Shown here piece after piece: positions 1 through 8,896 of a DNA stretch of 36,848 nt; position 1 is the stretch's first letter; each line of letters opens with the position of its first letter. Source of the DNA: Clostridia bacterium (GTDB taxonomy: Bacteria > Bacillota > Clostridia > Lutisporales > Lutisporaceae); assembly GCA_035628995.1 (NCBI GenBank), contig DASPIR010000007.1:1-36848 (forward strand). The letters are read 5' to 3'. The position numbers were made by a program, and so were the translations under genes. The notes beneath the pieces are model-generated. The model saw nothing but the letters and a program-made list of their open reading frames with translations. It was not told the DNA's origin and ran no database searches.

Positions 1-337
1 AGTTGAAATCTAAGCATTTTATGGGGATTTAAAGGCATTTAAGAAGATTATGTATCTTAAATGCCTTTGGGCTATTGCATAATTTGTAGTACATTTGTAT
101 ATTTATTCTAGGCTACGCATTTTTCAGCGGTTTCCCTGGCATGGCAGTTAAGCAGTTATTGATGAAAGCAAAAAACATAACTGTCAAGCTAAGGTGCCTG
201 GCACTTTGTAACAGATATGGAATAATGAAGCCAACCCATACAATGAAATTTTATGATATTATGTAAATAAGAAAATATGAGCTATTGTTTTGACATAATT
301 TCCATACTCAGGCTCCCATGAAAGGATGAAGTAAAGG
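1..337. other. Intergenic region before the first gene, with palindromic repeat debris
   Basis: No convincing gene is visible in these 337 bases. They hold a strong stem-loop (31-68), a segment CTGGCATGGCA (136-146) that recurs at 3660-3670, and the perfect 11-base palindrome GTGCCTGGCAC (194-204). The last two belong to or resemble the degenerate repeat family scattered through the window. The minus-strand open frame at 259-444 has no ribosome site and was not accepted. Confidence 0.6.
31..68. terminator. Stem-loop with 14-bp perfect arms
   Basis: AAAGGCATTTAAGA (31-44) is exactly complementary to TCTTAAATGCCTTT (55-68) around a 10-base loop. It could end a gene lying upstream of the window. 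There is no clear U-tract on either side, so calling it a terminator rather than another hairpin element is inference. Confidence 0.5.
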
Positions 338-1402
338 ATGAGAAAAAGATGTAGTAAATATAGCTTAATTTTTGTATTTATAATTATGGCTATTGCAATG
401 ACTGCAAACATTACATATGCTGATTCAGCTATATCACAAAGCAATGAAGATATTCCAAGTAATTGGGCGAAAGCAGAAATTGCTAAAGCAATAGAAGTGA
501 ATCTACTTTCGGAAAAGCTTCAAGGGGAATATAGGAGAAATATAACCAGAGAAGAGTTTGGTGAGGTTGCTGTAAATTTATATGAAGCTTTGAGTGGAAA
601 AGAAGGTATACTGCAGGGAGAAAATCCCTTTACTGATACGCAAAATATAAAAGTCAGGATAGCAAATAGTTTAGGAATAGTTAATGGCATAGGGGATGGA
701 AAATTTGCTCCCAACGATGTGATAACCCGTCAGGAAATCAGCGTGATGTTATATCGTACACTGCAAGCAGCAAGACCCGGATATGGCTATTCAGATTCAT
801 ACGACCACATATTTGCAGATTATGATACGATTTCATCCTGGGCACGGGAAGCAGTAAGTTATTTGTATGGAATAGAAGTTATAAATGGAGTTGGGGACAA
901 TCTGTTTGGCCCCAGAGGAAATACATCCAGGGAACAAGCGATAGTTCTTGCGAATAGAATGCATGAAAAAGTTTTGGCATCTCCGAATAATTTAATCGCG
1001 TCACGAGATGGGACAAGCAGACGAGAAAGCGATATGAATTTGAAATTAGCAAAGCTTATTTCCCAAGAGATGGGCAAGCCCTATCAGTGGGGTGGAACAG
1101 GACCTGATAGTTATGACTGTTCCGGGTTGGTGTATTCCTTGTATGGCAAGCTTGGCATATCGTTGCCAAGAGTAGCAAAGTCTCAGGCAGAAGTCGGAAC
1201 TTATGTATCGAAAGAAGAATTAGCATATGGCGATTTGGTATTTTTTGCAAGAGACGGGAAGAATGTAAACCACGTAGGAATATTTGTAGGGAATGGTGAG
1301 TTTGTGCACGCTCCTCAAACAGGAGACGTGGTGAAGAAAACAACACTGATGTCGGGATATTATGAAAGAGTTTATTATACGGCTAAAAGGGTTATTAAAT
1401 AA
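338..1402 (+). CDS. Secreted SLH-domain NlpC/P60 cell-wall hydrolase
   Basis: 354 residues. A signal peptide (basic MRKR, then a hydrophobic stretch, cleavage probably after ITYA near residue 28) leads into three S-layer-homology-like repeats at about 35-85, 95-145 and 155-210, with typical ITRE/ITRQE and TSREQ motifs. A C-terminal NlpC/P60 domain follows at about 235-354. The catalytic cysteine is C261 in the YDCSGLVY motif, with H312 (NHVGIF) and H324 (VHAP) as the other triad members. The family cleaves peptide stems of peptidoglycan, and SLH repeats usually anchor to secondary wall polymer, so this is probably a surface-bound endopeptidase acting in wall turnover or separation. The gene stands alone and is followed by a hairpin terminator at 1509-1542. 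The ribosome site is modest (AAAGGATG / AAAGG), so the start is likely but not certain. Confidence 0.9.
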   Translation: MRKRCSKYSLIFVFIIMAIAMTANITYADSAISQSNEDIPSNWAKAEIAKAIEVNLLSEKLQGEYRRNITREEFGEVAVNLYEALSGKEGILQGENPFTDTQNIKVRIANSLGIVNGIGDGKFAPNDVITRQEISVMLYRTLQAARPGYGYSDSYDHIFADYDTISSWAREAVSYLYGIEVINGVGDNLFGPRGNTSREQAIVLANRMHEKVLASPNNLIASRDGTSRRESDMNLKLAKLISQEMGKPYQWGGTGPDSYDCSGLVYSLYGKLGISLPRVAKSQAEVGTYVSKEELAYGDLVFFARDGKNVNHVGIFVGNGEFVHAPQTGDVVKKTTLMSGYYERVYYTAKRVIK

Positions 1403-1410
1403 AGAAATTA

Positions 1411-1477
1411 TAGTCCTAGGCACCGAACAAAGAACTTAATTAAAAATCGCCGATACAAAGGAACGGTGAACCGTACC
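1411..1477. repeat. Degenerate palindromic intergenic element
   Basis: Begins TCCTAGGCACCGAACAAAG, close to the left arms of the elements at 5303 and 32488, and ends in GGAACGGTGAACCGTACC (1460-1477). That ending has one mismatch from a perfect 8-bp inverted repeat around GA. The element at 3001-3060 has the same order of parts. Confidence 0.5.
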
Positions 1478-1508
1478 ATAAATAGGGTTATATTAAATTA
1501 TAAGAGGT

Positions 1509-1550
1509 AAAGGTCAGTATTCAATATTGAAGATTGACCTTTATTCTATT
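1509..1550 (+). terminator. Probable rho-independent terminator of the NlpC/P60 gene
   Basis: AAAGGTCA (1509-1516) pairs with TGACCTTT (1535-1542). An inner TTCAA/TTGAA stem extends the hairpin, and the T-rich ATTCTATTATTT follows. It lies about 107 bases after the stop codon. Confidence 0.65.
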
Positions 1551-1698
1551 ATTTGCAGAACCAAGATTGTAAGGTGCACGCAAGAGGGTGCCCTAATAGG
1601 TTTAGATTGTGGTGCATTACCCATTACATTCATGTTAATAGATGTCGCAGAATGTGGTAAAATAATTTAAGCAAAACTATTATTTGGAGGAATAACCT

Positions 1699-2076
1699 AT
1701 GTTTAAACGTATCGACCATATAGCATTTATTGTCAAGGACCGCGCCAAATCTGTATATTTTTATGAAGAGCACTTTGGCTTCAAAAAATATTATGAAAAT
1801 GATGTACCTGTGCCCACAATAGAAAAAATAGTTTATCTTAAACTGGGCGATACCATTTTAGAGTTGATACATATGCCGACTGGCCCAACAAATCAAGGAT
1901 TTCATTTCTGTATTGAGAGCGATAACTTCGACGAAGACTACACCCGGCTAAAGAATGCTGGCATTCCGGTTGATACCGAGCCTCACCCGGCTGGAGCAAG
2001 AGAGCCAAAAGAAGAAGGCTGGCGCAGAGTAGTATTTGTCGGTCCCGACGGAGAATTGGTTGAATTTAGAGGATAA
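1699..2076 (+). CDS. VOC-family (glyoxalase / bleomycin-resistance fold) protein
   Basis: 125 residues, a single vicinal-oxygen-chelate module pair. The four expected metal-ligand positions are present: H7 (RIDHIAF), E55 (LELIHM), H69 (GFHF) and E122 (GELVEF). Family members include glyoxalase I, methylmalonyl-CoA epimerase and antibiotic-binding proteins, and the exact substrate cannot be read from sequence. The start is supported by GGAGG just upstream (TTTGGAGGAATAACCT). The next gene, also VOC-fold, begins 31 bases after the stop, so the two are probably cotranscribed. I see no signal peptide, so it should be cytosolic. Confidence 0.85.
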   Translation: MFKRIDHIAFIVKDRAKSVYFYEEHFGFKKYYENDVPVPTIEKIVYLKLGDTILELIHMPTGPTNQGFHFCIESDNFDEDYTRLKNAGIPVDTEPHPAGAREPKEEGWRRVVFVGPDGELVEFRG

Positions 2077-2107
2077 TAACTACAACTATTCGGAAAGGAG
2101 ACTAATT

Positions 2108-2992
2108 ATGCAAAAAATAGTTCCTCATTTATGGTATGACAAAGAGGCTAAGGAAGCAGCATTGTTTTATATCAACTTATTTGACCAATCTATGCTTATA
2201 AATGCGACAGTTATAGGGAACACCCCTTCGGGAGACACAGAAATTGTTAATTTTGAACTAGCCGGACAGACATTCTCAGCAATAAGTGCAGGTCCTTATT
2301 TCAGATTCAACCCATCGATTTCTTTAATGGTAGCATGTACCACTGTTGAAGAAGTGAATACAAAGTGGAAAGCGCTGTCGGAAGGTGGTACGGAATTGAT
2401 GCCGCTCGGTGAATACCCTTTTAACAAGTGGTACGGATGGATTCAGGATCGTTATGGTTTGTCCTGGCAGTTAATGCTTCTTGAAGGGGTCGAAGGAATT
2501 CAAAAGATAACGCCTAACATTCTTTTCTCAAATGTTGCGTGTGGGAAAGCGGAGGAAGCAATAAAGTACTACACTGAGGTTTTTGAAGACTCCGAGATAA
2601 GAATGATTAGCAAATATGGCGAAGGTGAAGCAATGTCATCAAAGGCGAAGGTAAATTTTGTGGCCTTCAAGCTTAGCGGTATTGATTTTTCAGCTATGGA
2701 TAATGCTTTTGATGTCGATTTCAGTTTTAATGAGGCATTTTCGCTTATGGTAAATTGCAAAGACCAAAAAGAAATTGATTATTTTTGGGATAAGCTTTCA
2801 GCTGTTCCTGAGGCAGAACAATGCGGATGGGTTAAGGACAAGTTTGGTGTTTCATGGCAGATTGTACCTTCAAACCTTGATGATGTTTTGTTTCATGGCT
2901 CAAAGGATGAAGTTCAAAGAGTTACAGAAGCTTTTCTAAAAATGAAAAAGTTTGATCTAGAAGCTTTGGAAAGAGCACGCTTAGGAAAATAA
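2108..2992 (+). CDS. PhnB-like double VOC-domain protein
   Basis: 294 residues in two homologous halves, about 1-130 and 135-270. Each half carries the PhnB / '3-demethylubiquinone methyltransferase-like' signatures: [17 protein letters not shown] and WGWIQDRYG-type segments in the first, [19 protein letters not shown] and [16 protein letters not shown] in the second. The true start is ATG 2108, not a longer frame reaching back to 2036, because GGAAAGGAGA precedes it at normal spacing and the extension would overlap the upstream VOC gene. The old methyltransferase name is misleading: these proteins have no SAM-binding fold and their biochemical role is generally unknown. The C-terminal 25 residues ([19 protein letters not shown]) resemble the tail common in this group. 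Confidence 0.85.
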   Translation: MQKIVPHLWYDKEAKEAALFYINLFDQSMLINATVIGNTPSGDTEIVNFELAGQTFSAISAGPYFRFNPSISLMVACTTVEEVNTKWKALSEGGTELMPLGEYPFNKWYGWIQDRYGLSWQLMLLEGVEGIQKITPNILFSNVACGKAEEAIKYYTEVFEDSEIRMISKYGEGEAMSSKAKVNFVAFKLSGIDFSAMDNAFDVDFSFNEAFSLMVNCKDQKEIDYFWDKLSAVPEAEQCGWVKDKFGVSWQIVPSNLDDVLFHGSKDEVQRVTEAFLKMKKFDLEALERARLGK

Positions 2993-3000
2993 AGTGGGGT

Positions 3001-3060
3001 AAGGTGTCAGGCACAGCACTTATTCTAAACCGCCGTTATAATGGTACGGTGAACAGTATC
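3001..3060. repeat. Degenerate palindromic intergenic element
   Basis: Starts AAGGTGTCAGGCACAGCACTT and ends in GGTACGGTGAACAGTATC (3043-3060). Compared with 1460-1477 this copy has kept the left arm (GGTACGGT) and lost bases in the right arm. The common ancestor was therefore probably the perfect palindrome GGTACGGTGAACCGTACC. Confidence 0.5.
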
Positions 3061-3167
3061 ACAAGTGGCTAAGGATTATACAATATTGCAGTAGTGTTAA
3101 TCAGTAAATTAAATAAATGTAGCACTGAATCGCCTTAATATGAATATCTTAGTAATGAGGTGATTAT

Positions 3168-3524
3168 ATGCCAAGAGAATTGCATGATCATTTGTTTAAT
3201 GGAAGAACAACCATAGAAGATCAGCACCGGCACAGGTTTATGGGCACTACCAGCGAGAATCCGGATACCCCCAGACACACTCACATTATGGCAGGCAATA
3301 CCGACTTTAGACAGAGACACAGACATCGTTTCAGGATCAGAACAAGCCCTCCCATACCTTTCAGAGGTGGTCACGTACATTATTTTTATGGTATAACTTC
3401 AATAAATGACGGACATTTCCATTACATGTTCGGTTATACCAGGGTACACAGGAATGATGATTACGGAACATATCAGGATTACTTCGGAACTGAATCGGAA
3501 CAAATCGATAGTTTTGAAGAATAA
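3168..3524 (+). CDS. YmaF-family histidine-rich protein
   Basis: 118 residues with 13 histidines arranged as six HxH pairs (HDH, HRH, HTH, HRH, HVH, HFH) spread evenly, plus one more near the C-terminus. The pattern and the recurring 'H-x-H-x-F/Y/M-x-G-x-T' spacing match the YmaF family of Bacillus and Clostridia, whose function is not established. Regular HxH pairs suggest transition-metal binding, which is inference. There is no signal peptide or membrane segment. The start is supported by GAGGTG upstream of ATG 3168. It is a single-gene unit ended by the hairpin at 3555-3600. Confidence 0.8.
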   Translation: MPRELHDHLFNGRTTIEDQHRHRFMGTTSENPDTPRHTHIMAGNTDFRQRHRHRFRIRTSPPIPFRGGHVHYFYGITSINDGHFHYMFGYTRVHRNDDYGTYQDYFGTESEQIDSFEE

Positions 3525-3554
3525 AAACTTGGCTGAAAACTATGGCGCCAGGAA

Positions 3555-3602
3555 AACTGCTCAAAAGCAATAGATAACAATGCTTTTGAGCAGTTCTATT
3601 TT
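3555..3602 (+). terminator. Rho-independent terminator after the YmaF gene
   Basis: AACTGCTCAAAAGCA (3555-3569) is perfectly complementary to TGCTTTTGAGCAGTT (3581-3595), followed by CTATTTTA. Confidence 0.8.
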
Positions 3603-3659
3603 AAGAAATCATTTTGAAAGTTAGAGGTTATATAGTAATTAAGTCGAAAAGTTGACAGG

Positions 3660-3680
3660 CTGGCATGGCACTTAACCGCT
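3660..3680. repeat. Fragment of the dispersed GGCATGGCA-type element
   Basis: CTGGCATGGCACTTAACC matches 136-153 (CTGGCATGGCAGTTAAGC) with two differences. Both copies are intergenic. It is probably a decayed copy of a dispersed element rather than a regulatory site. Confidence 0.35.
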
Positions 3681-3799
3681 GCTCTCGGATTGCTACAGCA
3701 ATACCAGAACAATATTGCTAAATATGTAGAAAAAAGGTATTATTACATTAACAATATTGATTGAAGAATAAATTCTAAATGAAATTTAGGAGGCTTTAC

Positions 3800-5287
3800 A
3801 TGAATTTTAGAATATTTAAGACAGGTTTATCAATTCTAATGACTATGGCTATACTCCTCTTAACGGTAGGCTGTTCAATTGATGAATTGGAGTTCTATTC
3901 CTTAAGTAAAAAGATTAATCAGATGAACGCTATCGAAACAAGTGGAACTGTTTCAATAGAATTGGGAAGTGAATTGGTTAATGAAATGAAGTATAGTACC
4001 CCATCCGAAATGCAAATTATGGAAGAGCTGTTTGCTTCAGGCTTTGATATCAAATACACAGCTAGAGTGTCAAAGAACCCTTTAGCGTACGAGCTTAAGA
4101 TTGATTTTCGTAAGAAAGGCGAGGCTGAGTACAAGAAAATCACTACAATTATAGGTAACGACAAAGTAATGTATTTGAATTTGAGGGGCTGCCTCATATT
4201 TTTGAAGCCTTATATTTTAGCAGCAAAGCCTTCTGAGGAAAAGGTTATCAACACACTTATCGCAAAGGTTGATTATCTTCAAATTGACTCAGACTTTGAA
4301 GGCGACATTCTAGATCACACCACAGACCTTTCAAATACTGAAGGATTGATAAGAATGCTAAGCGAATTTACTGACTTATTCAAAGAAGCATACTCGAATT
4401 ATTCTACTGGCATGGTAAACAAGAAGGGCAATGGCTATGAATTAAGACTTGAAGCCAAAGATATAAAATCATTAATTATTAAGTTTACAGAATATACTAT
4501 TGCAAATATTGACAATATAGTTGAAAAAATATCCACAAAGATTAATTCAATGCCTGAGAAAGATATTGCATATTTAGCTGACGCATTTGATGACTCAAGT
4601 TTAGACAAAGAGGAACTTTTGTCCGGCTTAGAAGATTTCAGAAGTGGAATCAAGCAAATAACTCCAGAAGAAATAGATGAGCTGAAAAACGATGAGTCTG
4701 TTGATAGGATATTTAAGAGTATTGAAGGTTCAGTTCTAAGCAACTATATGGAAAAAGAAAATGATAATACCTACAAGACAGCAACTGAATTGAACATTGA
4801 ATATGAAGGTAAAATGCTTTTCAATTTAAAGGAAACTTCACAAATAACGAAGTTGGATGCTTTTTCGATTGATAAACCTTCCCAAACAACCACGATTGAG
4901 GGCGTGCAGCCAATTATAGCATCTGTTCTTCCGCCTCAAGTCGATACTGTGAAAATAAACCTAAAGACTAAGAAAGCAAGCATTACATACAGCGACAAGA
5001 AGACTTCAGATATAGAAATAACATATCATATTGTAGAAGGCGACACGTATGTTTCTTTAACCACAATCAACAGAGTGTTGGGAACACAGATTAGCTGGGA
5101 TGAGAAAAACCAGACTGGCCTGATAAAAAAAGATGGAGAAACCATTGAGCTAGCCGCTAACAAAATTGACGGATACATTTATGTAAAGGTTGCAGACCTG
5201 AAGAGGATAGGTTATTCCGTATTTTCTGATGCTGCGACTCATGAAATAAATATTATCAACCTTACCAAGCAATCGATATTCCAATAG
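3800..5287 (+). CDS. Surface lipoprotein with C-terminal copper-amine-oxidase-N-like (stalk) domain
   Basis: 495 residues. The N-terminus is a lipoprotein signal with lipobox LTVGC, placing the lipidated cysteine at residue 25. The middle part, about 30-375, is a mixed alpha/beta region rich in Asp, Glu and Lys that I cannot assign. It loosely resembles clostridial lipoproteins that carry a DUF6612- or LolA-like sensor body. Residues about 395-490 (VKINLKTKKASITYSD..., DGYIYVKVADLKRIGYSV) resemble the copper amine oxidase N-terminal-like domain, a beta-rich module common on clostridial surface proteins and not itself an enzyme. ATG 3800 is chosen over ATG 3779 because TTAGGAGGCTTTAC lies directly before it. 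The hairpin element at 5303-5373 follows the stop. Confidence 0.75.
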   Translation: MNFRIFKTGLSILMTMAILLLTVGCSIDELEFYSLSKKINQMNAIETSGTVSIELGSELVNEMKYSTPSEMQIMEELFASGFDIKYTARVSKNPLAYELKIDFRKKGEAEYKKITTIIGNDKVMYLNLRGCLIFLKPYILAAKPSEEKVINTLIAKVDYLQIDSDFEGDILDHTTDLSNTEGLIRMLSEFTDLFKEAYSNYSTGMVNKKGNGYELRLEAKDIKSLIIKFTEYTIANIDNIVEKISTKINSMPEKDIAYLADAFDDSSLDKEELLSGLEDFRSGIKQITPEEIDELKNDESVDRIFKSIEGSVLSNYMEKENDNTYKTATELNIEYEGKMLFNLKETSQITKLDAFSIDKPSQTTTIEGVQPIIASVLPPQVDTVKINLKTKKASITYSDKKTSDIEITYHIVEGDTYVSLTTINRVLGTQISWDEKNQTGLIKKDGETIELAANKIDGYIYVKVADLKRIGYSVFSDAATHEINIINLTKQSIFQ

Positions 5288-5302
5288 AAATATCAATCAT
5301 GA

Positions 5303-5373
5303 TGCCAGGTACAGAACAAAAGAACATATTGTTTCAATTGCAATAGATAAGTTCTTAAGTGCTGTAGCTGGCA
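5303..5373. repeat. Long imperfect inverted-repeat element (best-preserved copy of the dispersed family)
   Basis: The 23-base left arm (5303-5325, starting TGCCAGGTACAGAAC) pairs with the 23-base right arm (5351-5373, ending GTAGCTGGCA) with about 5 mismatches. TATTG/CAATA (5327-5331 and 5341-5345 region) continues the stem inward. The whole 71 bases fold into one hairpin. The right arm plus flank (5355-5381) recurs exactly at 11550-11576. Confidence 0.7.
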
Positions 5374-5394
5374 CTAGTTTTTAATACCTATCCC

Positions 5395-5420
5395 AACCCG
5401 TCTAAAACGGCGGGTTTTTT
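5395..5420 (+). terminator. Hairpin with T-run after the lipoprotein gene
   Basis: AACCCG (5395-5400) pairs with CGGGTT (5411-5416), and the T-run TTTTTT ends at 5420. It probably terminates the lipoprotein transcript. Confidence 0.6.
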
Positions 5421-5445
5421 CACGCCCAAAATCAAGGAGGTAGTT

Positions 5446-5649
5446 ATTTGTTCTCATACAGTCCTAAACGACTGTATATCTGCTAATCATTATCCTGGGT
5501 TAGTTTATTTGGATAGTAGTGAGGCTATCGAACAAACACATTTTGCTTCTATTATTAAGAGCGGGATAAGGGTATAAGTTAATGAAAAACTTGATATTAA
5601 AAAGGAAGCTTTAGATATTGGTGTAGAAAAATACCATAAATTAGTATAA
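5446..5649 (+). pseudogene. Decayed coding remnant interrupted by a stop codon
   Basis: From 5446 a frame reads ICSHTVLNDCISANHYPG... to IIKSGIRV, hits TAA at 5575, and continues in the same frame as VNEKLDIKKEALDIGVEKYH to a second TAA at 5647. A strong AAGGAGG (5434-5440) sits just upstream but is not followed by a normal start in this frame. I do not recognise the family. Protein-like composition on both sides of an in-frame stop suggests a broken gene, but chance cannot be excluded. Confidence 0.35.
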
Positions 5650-5690
5650 AATAGTAGTATCACTAAATTTAGTAGGAATATTCTGAAAAT

Positions 5691-5777
5691 AACTCAAAGA
5701 GCATTTTAGATGTCACAAGACTATCAGGTATAAGCGTCAACACTTTAATTGAAAAAAGAATATACCCAAATCATTAA
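5691..5777 (+). pseudogene. Possible helix-turn-helix fragment
   Basis: The frame reads NSKSILDVTRLSGISVNTL then IEKRIYPNH to TAA. The segment ILDVTRLSGISVNTLIEKR has the shape of a LacI/MerR-like helix-turn-helix (x-DVxRLxGxSxxT). No start or ribosome site remains. Together with 5446-5649 it fills most of the 5421-5801 gap, which otherwise holds no gene. Confidence 0.25.
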
Positions 5778-5801
5778 AAGGTTAAAATTAAGAAAAGAAA
5801 T

Positions 5802-7361
5802 ATGGGGGAATTATTTTTGAAAAAGAATTTGATTATCGTTATTTCCTTGGTTTTATCTTATGTAATCACTACGCTTACTGGGTTAAAGGATAATAAATCA
5901 CTTTTATTATTTGGAATAATCAATGCTATGTTTTTATGGTTGGGTTTTATTCTTTTTCTAAAAGAAAATTTATCTATGCAGAATCGACTTAAAAATAATC
6001 TTCAGAAACAAAATGTGAATATTATTTTGGAAGATCATGAACTGAAGAACTCTTTGAAGCAGATTCTAGAAAATGCCTTGAACTTAAATCATACTTTGGA
6101 AAACATCAAGAATGGAACTATAGAGAGTGGGAAAGCTGCAGAACATATTGCCATCAATACTCAAAACATAGTTGAGGAAAATAATAAGCAACTAAATATT
6201 GTTAAGCAGGTAACGGACAATTCAAATGATATTACAGATATGATTTCTAGTGCGTCTGAATTTGCCAATAGTGCCAATCAAGAAACACAGAACGCAACCA
6301 AAATTTCTGTTGATGCAGGAAGTGAAGTTGAAAAAGTAGTTGAAACCATGCAGCAAATTAAAAAAACTACAGAGCAGACGACCTTGAAAATCAATACCCT
6401 TTCTAAAAAATCACAACAGATAGATGAAATAATCTCTGCTATCACCAATATTGCCAGTCAGACAAACCTGCTTGCATTAAATGCAGCTATTGAAGCAGCT
6501 CGGGCTGGTGAACATGGCAAAGGCTTTGCAGTGGTGGCGGATGAAGTTCGTAAATTAGCAGAACAATCCAACAGTGCAGCCTCAAAAATTGGTGATATAA
6601 TTCGAGAAATTCAGAGCGACATTGATTCCTCATCAAAATCCTTTTATCAGGTTACAGATTTAGTAACTGAAGGAGTTAGTGTTTCTAAATCTGCAGGTGA
6701 TTTGATTAAAAGAATAATAGAAACCTTTAAACAAACCGCAAAACAGACTCAAGATATCCAGAACCTTTTGGAGAATACTGTTAATAATAGCCAAGCAGTA
6801 TTGAGTATTACTCAAAAGAATCAAGAAATGGCACACTCAACTGCAAATACTACTCAATTAATAGCTGCAGCGGCTCAAGAACAGAACGCTTCAATAGAAG
6901 AAATTAATAGTAATATTGAAGTAATAACTCAAGTATCTGAAGAAATAAAACAACATATTGCAGCAGCAGTAATGAATAAAATTATGTATAATAAAGCACT
7001 CGAGTTTAAATTGAGAGTAGAAAAAAATAAAGAATTTACTGGTTCTATTGCTGATATGGAAAAATTAGCAAAGGAATTGGGCATAGATGAGATTGATTAT
7101 TCAAATAGCAAGGGAGTTTTTTGTGCTTCAAATATCCAATCTGCATTAGGAATGGATTTATATGATATTAAAATGAAACAAAGTAATTTTGATCTTAGAA
7201 AACACTTATTCATTGACAAAACCCCATATTCAGTTAGTCCGTTGATAAAAAGCGGACAAACAGGGAAATTATTTAAATTTCTCCAAATCCCAAACTTAGA
7301 CAAACAAATTGTTTATCAAGTCGGGTTGTCTTATGAGTCTTTAATTAAATTATTAAACTAA
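5802..7361 (+). CDS. Methyl-accepting chemotaxis protein with C-terminal extra domain
   Basis: 519 residues. Two adjacent membrane helices (about 9-26 and 34-53) form a hairpin with almost no external loop, so there is no periplasmic sensor. A long coiled-coil signalling domain follows, with the conserved receptor tip at about 215-255 ([20 protein letters not shown], then [18 protein letters not shown]), which contacts CheA and CheW. After the coiled coil ends near 390 there is a further globular stretch of about 125 residues ([20 protein letters not shown]... [17 protein letters not shown]), probably a cytosolic input domain. The start is uncertain: ATG 5802 has only a weak A-rich leader, while TTG 5817 would use GGGGGA at good spacing and give 514 residues. 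No other chemotaxis genes are nearby. Confidence 0.85.
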   Translation: MGELFLKKNLIIVISLVLSYVITTLTGLKDNKSLLLFGIINAMFLWLGFILFLKENLSMQNRLKNNLQKQNVNIILEDHELKNSLKQILENALNLNHTLENIKNGTIESGKAAEHIAINTQNIVEENNKQLNIVKQVTDNSNDITDMISSASEFANSANQETQNATKISVDAGSEVEKVVETMQQIKKTTEQTTLKINTLSKKSQQIDEIISAITNIASQTNLLALNAAIEAARAGEHGKGFAVVADEVRKLAEQSNSAASKIGDIIREIQSDIDSSSKSFYQVTDLVTEGVSVSKSAGDLIKRIIETFKQTAKQTQDIQNLLENTVNNSQAVLSITQKNQEMAHSTANTTQLIAAAAQEQNASIEEINSNIEVITQVSEEIKQHIAAAVMNKIMYNKALEFKLRVEKNKEFTGSIADMEKLAKELGIDEIDYSNSKGVFCASNIQSALGMDLYDIKMKQSNFDLRKHLFIDKTPYSVSPLIKSGQTGKLFKFLQIPNLDKQIVYQVGLSYESLIKLLN

Positions 7362-7428
7362 TAGTATGTATTTAAATTGCTTTGAAAGTAAAATGAAATA
7401 AATTGACAAAGGGTCACTTTAAAAATAC

Positions 7429-7467
7429 ATAAATCCACATGCTGAATGATACAGCATGTGGATTTAT
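7429..7467. terminator. Bidirectional terminator between convergent genes
   Basis: ATAAATCCACATGCTG (7429-7444) pairs perfectly with CAGCATGTGGATTTAT (7452-7467) around a 7-base loop. A/T-rich runs flank both sides. It serves the chemoreceptor (+) and the permease (-). Confidence 0.8.
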
Positions 7468-7469
7468 AA

Positions 7470-8804
7470 TTATTTATTTCTTTTCTTGATTAATAGATAA
7501 ACAGGTAGTCCCAAAGCGGTAACTGCTAAACCGTATAGTGCGTAGGATGTGCTGGTAACTAGTGTGCAGATAAGTATATATATTCCACCTGCTATACCTA
7601 TAAATGGGACTATAGGGAATAGGGGGACGGTATAAGGTCTCTCGATATTCTTGTGCTTTGACCTTAAAATAAATATGCCCGCTACTGTCATTACAAAGAA
7701 TATCCACATTGTAAATACAGCCAGGTTTGTCAACGTTTCAAAGGAACCGCTCAATACATATAATGATGCCAGCAGTGCTTCGAATAGCAAAGTGTTTACC
7801 GGAGTTCCAAATTTGTCGCTTATTTTACCGAAGAACTTTGCAAAGGGGAACAGATTGTCCTGAGCCATGGCAAAAGGGACTCTTACACCGGTCATTAAGT
7901 AGCCATTAAGTGCGCCAAATATAGATATCATAATACCTACGGCAATTAAGCCTGCGCCTGAATTACCAAACAGTATAACTGCAGCATCGGAGGCTGCCTT
8001 TTCAGATGCTATAACCTGTGCAACAGGCATTATGTTTACAATTGCTATATTTATCAATATGTAAACAGCAATTGTAATAGCCAACCCAATGATTATTGAT
8101 CTAGGAATATCCTTCTTTGGATTCTTAAGCTCTCCTGCCATATTTCCGACGCCAACCCAGCCATCGTAAGCCCACAGAGTACCCAGTATAGCTGCTCCAA
8201 AGCCTGCTAATCCCACAGAGCTGCCAGCTTGTGAGGATACTGCTGCAAAGCTGTTTGCTTCACCCTTTAACAATCCAAAAATAATAATAACAAAAATCGG
8301 AATTAACTTGCCTATTGTGGCTATGAACTGTACCTTACTGCCAAGCTTAGTTGAAATTATATTTATAACTGTTATAAAAAATATAATGAAAATAGCTAGG
8401 AGCTTCTGTTGCACAGCTGTTAATGCAATAAAATACGTTGCTTGTGTTACAAATACTATTGATAATGCCGCTGCAACACCAGGAACATAAATAACTGCCT
8501 GCATCCATCCAAATAAGAAAGCCCATTTCTCGCTATAAAGCTCCTTTAAGTATACAAATATGCCGCCTGTCTTAGGAATAGCTGCTGCAATCTCCGCTAT
8601 TGTAAGTGCAGAAGCTATTGTAATTATACCTCCCACTATCCATGCGAGTATTCCTAAAGTTGGGGTTCCCGCGTTACTGAATACTGAAGACGCCTTAAAG
8701 AAAATTCCTGAGCCTATTACTACCCCTACAACCATTGTAATGGCTTCCATTAGGCCGATTTCTTTTTTTAGTGATTTTACATTTGCCGTGTTGTTTGCTT
8801 TCAA
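7470..8804 (-). CDS. APC-family amino-acid permease under glycine riboswitch control
   Basis: 444 residues with about 12 hydrophobic helices. The N-terminal GVVIGSGIFF motif is the classic APC-superfamily substrate-binding unwound helix. The sequence style (KKEIGLMEAITMVVG, ELYSEKWAFLFGWMQAV) is closest to the L-type/SteT (serine-threonine exchanger) group. The predicted start is TTG 8804, preceded on the minus strand by AAAGGATG at about 10 bases; no ATG in frame is better placed. Upstream lie a consensus sigma-A promoter (9156-9184), two glycine aptamers (8940-9120) and an intrinsic hairpin (8897-8954). Glycine or a related small amino acid is therefore the likely substrate, inferred from the riboswitch rather than from the protein. 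It could act in uptake or export. Confidence 0.9.
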   Translation of the reverse strand: MKANNTANVKSLKKEIGLMEAITMVVGVVIGSGIFFKASSVFSNAGTPTLGILAWIVGGIITIASALTIAEIAAAIPKTGGIFVYLKELYSEKWAFLFGWMQAVIYVPGVAAALSIVFVTQATYFIALTAVQQKLLAIFIIFFITVINIISTKLGSKVQFIATIGKLIPIFVIIIFGLLKGEANSFAAVSSQAGSSVGLAGFGAAILGTLWAYDGWVGVGNMAGELKNPKKDIPRSIIIGLAITIAVYILINIAIVNIMPVAQVIASEKAASDAAVILFGNSGAGLIAVGIMISIFGALNGYLMTGVRVPFAMAQDNLFPFAKFFGKISDKFGTPVNTLLFEALLASLYVLSGSFETLTNLAVFTMWIFFVMTVAGIFILRSKHKNIERPYTVPLFPIVPFIGIAGGIYILICTLVTSTSYALYGLAVTALGLPVYLLIKKRNK

Positions 8805-8896
8805 AATTATTACATCCTTTCTTTGAGTATTAATTGATTTAAACCTTGTTTTCGGTATGAATTAGTTGCAATCCCAGACAATCCAAGAGCAGACAC

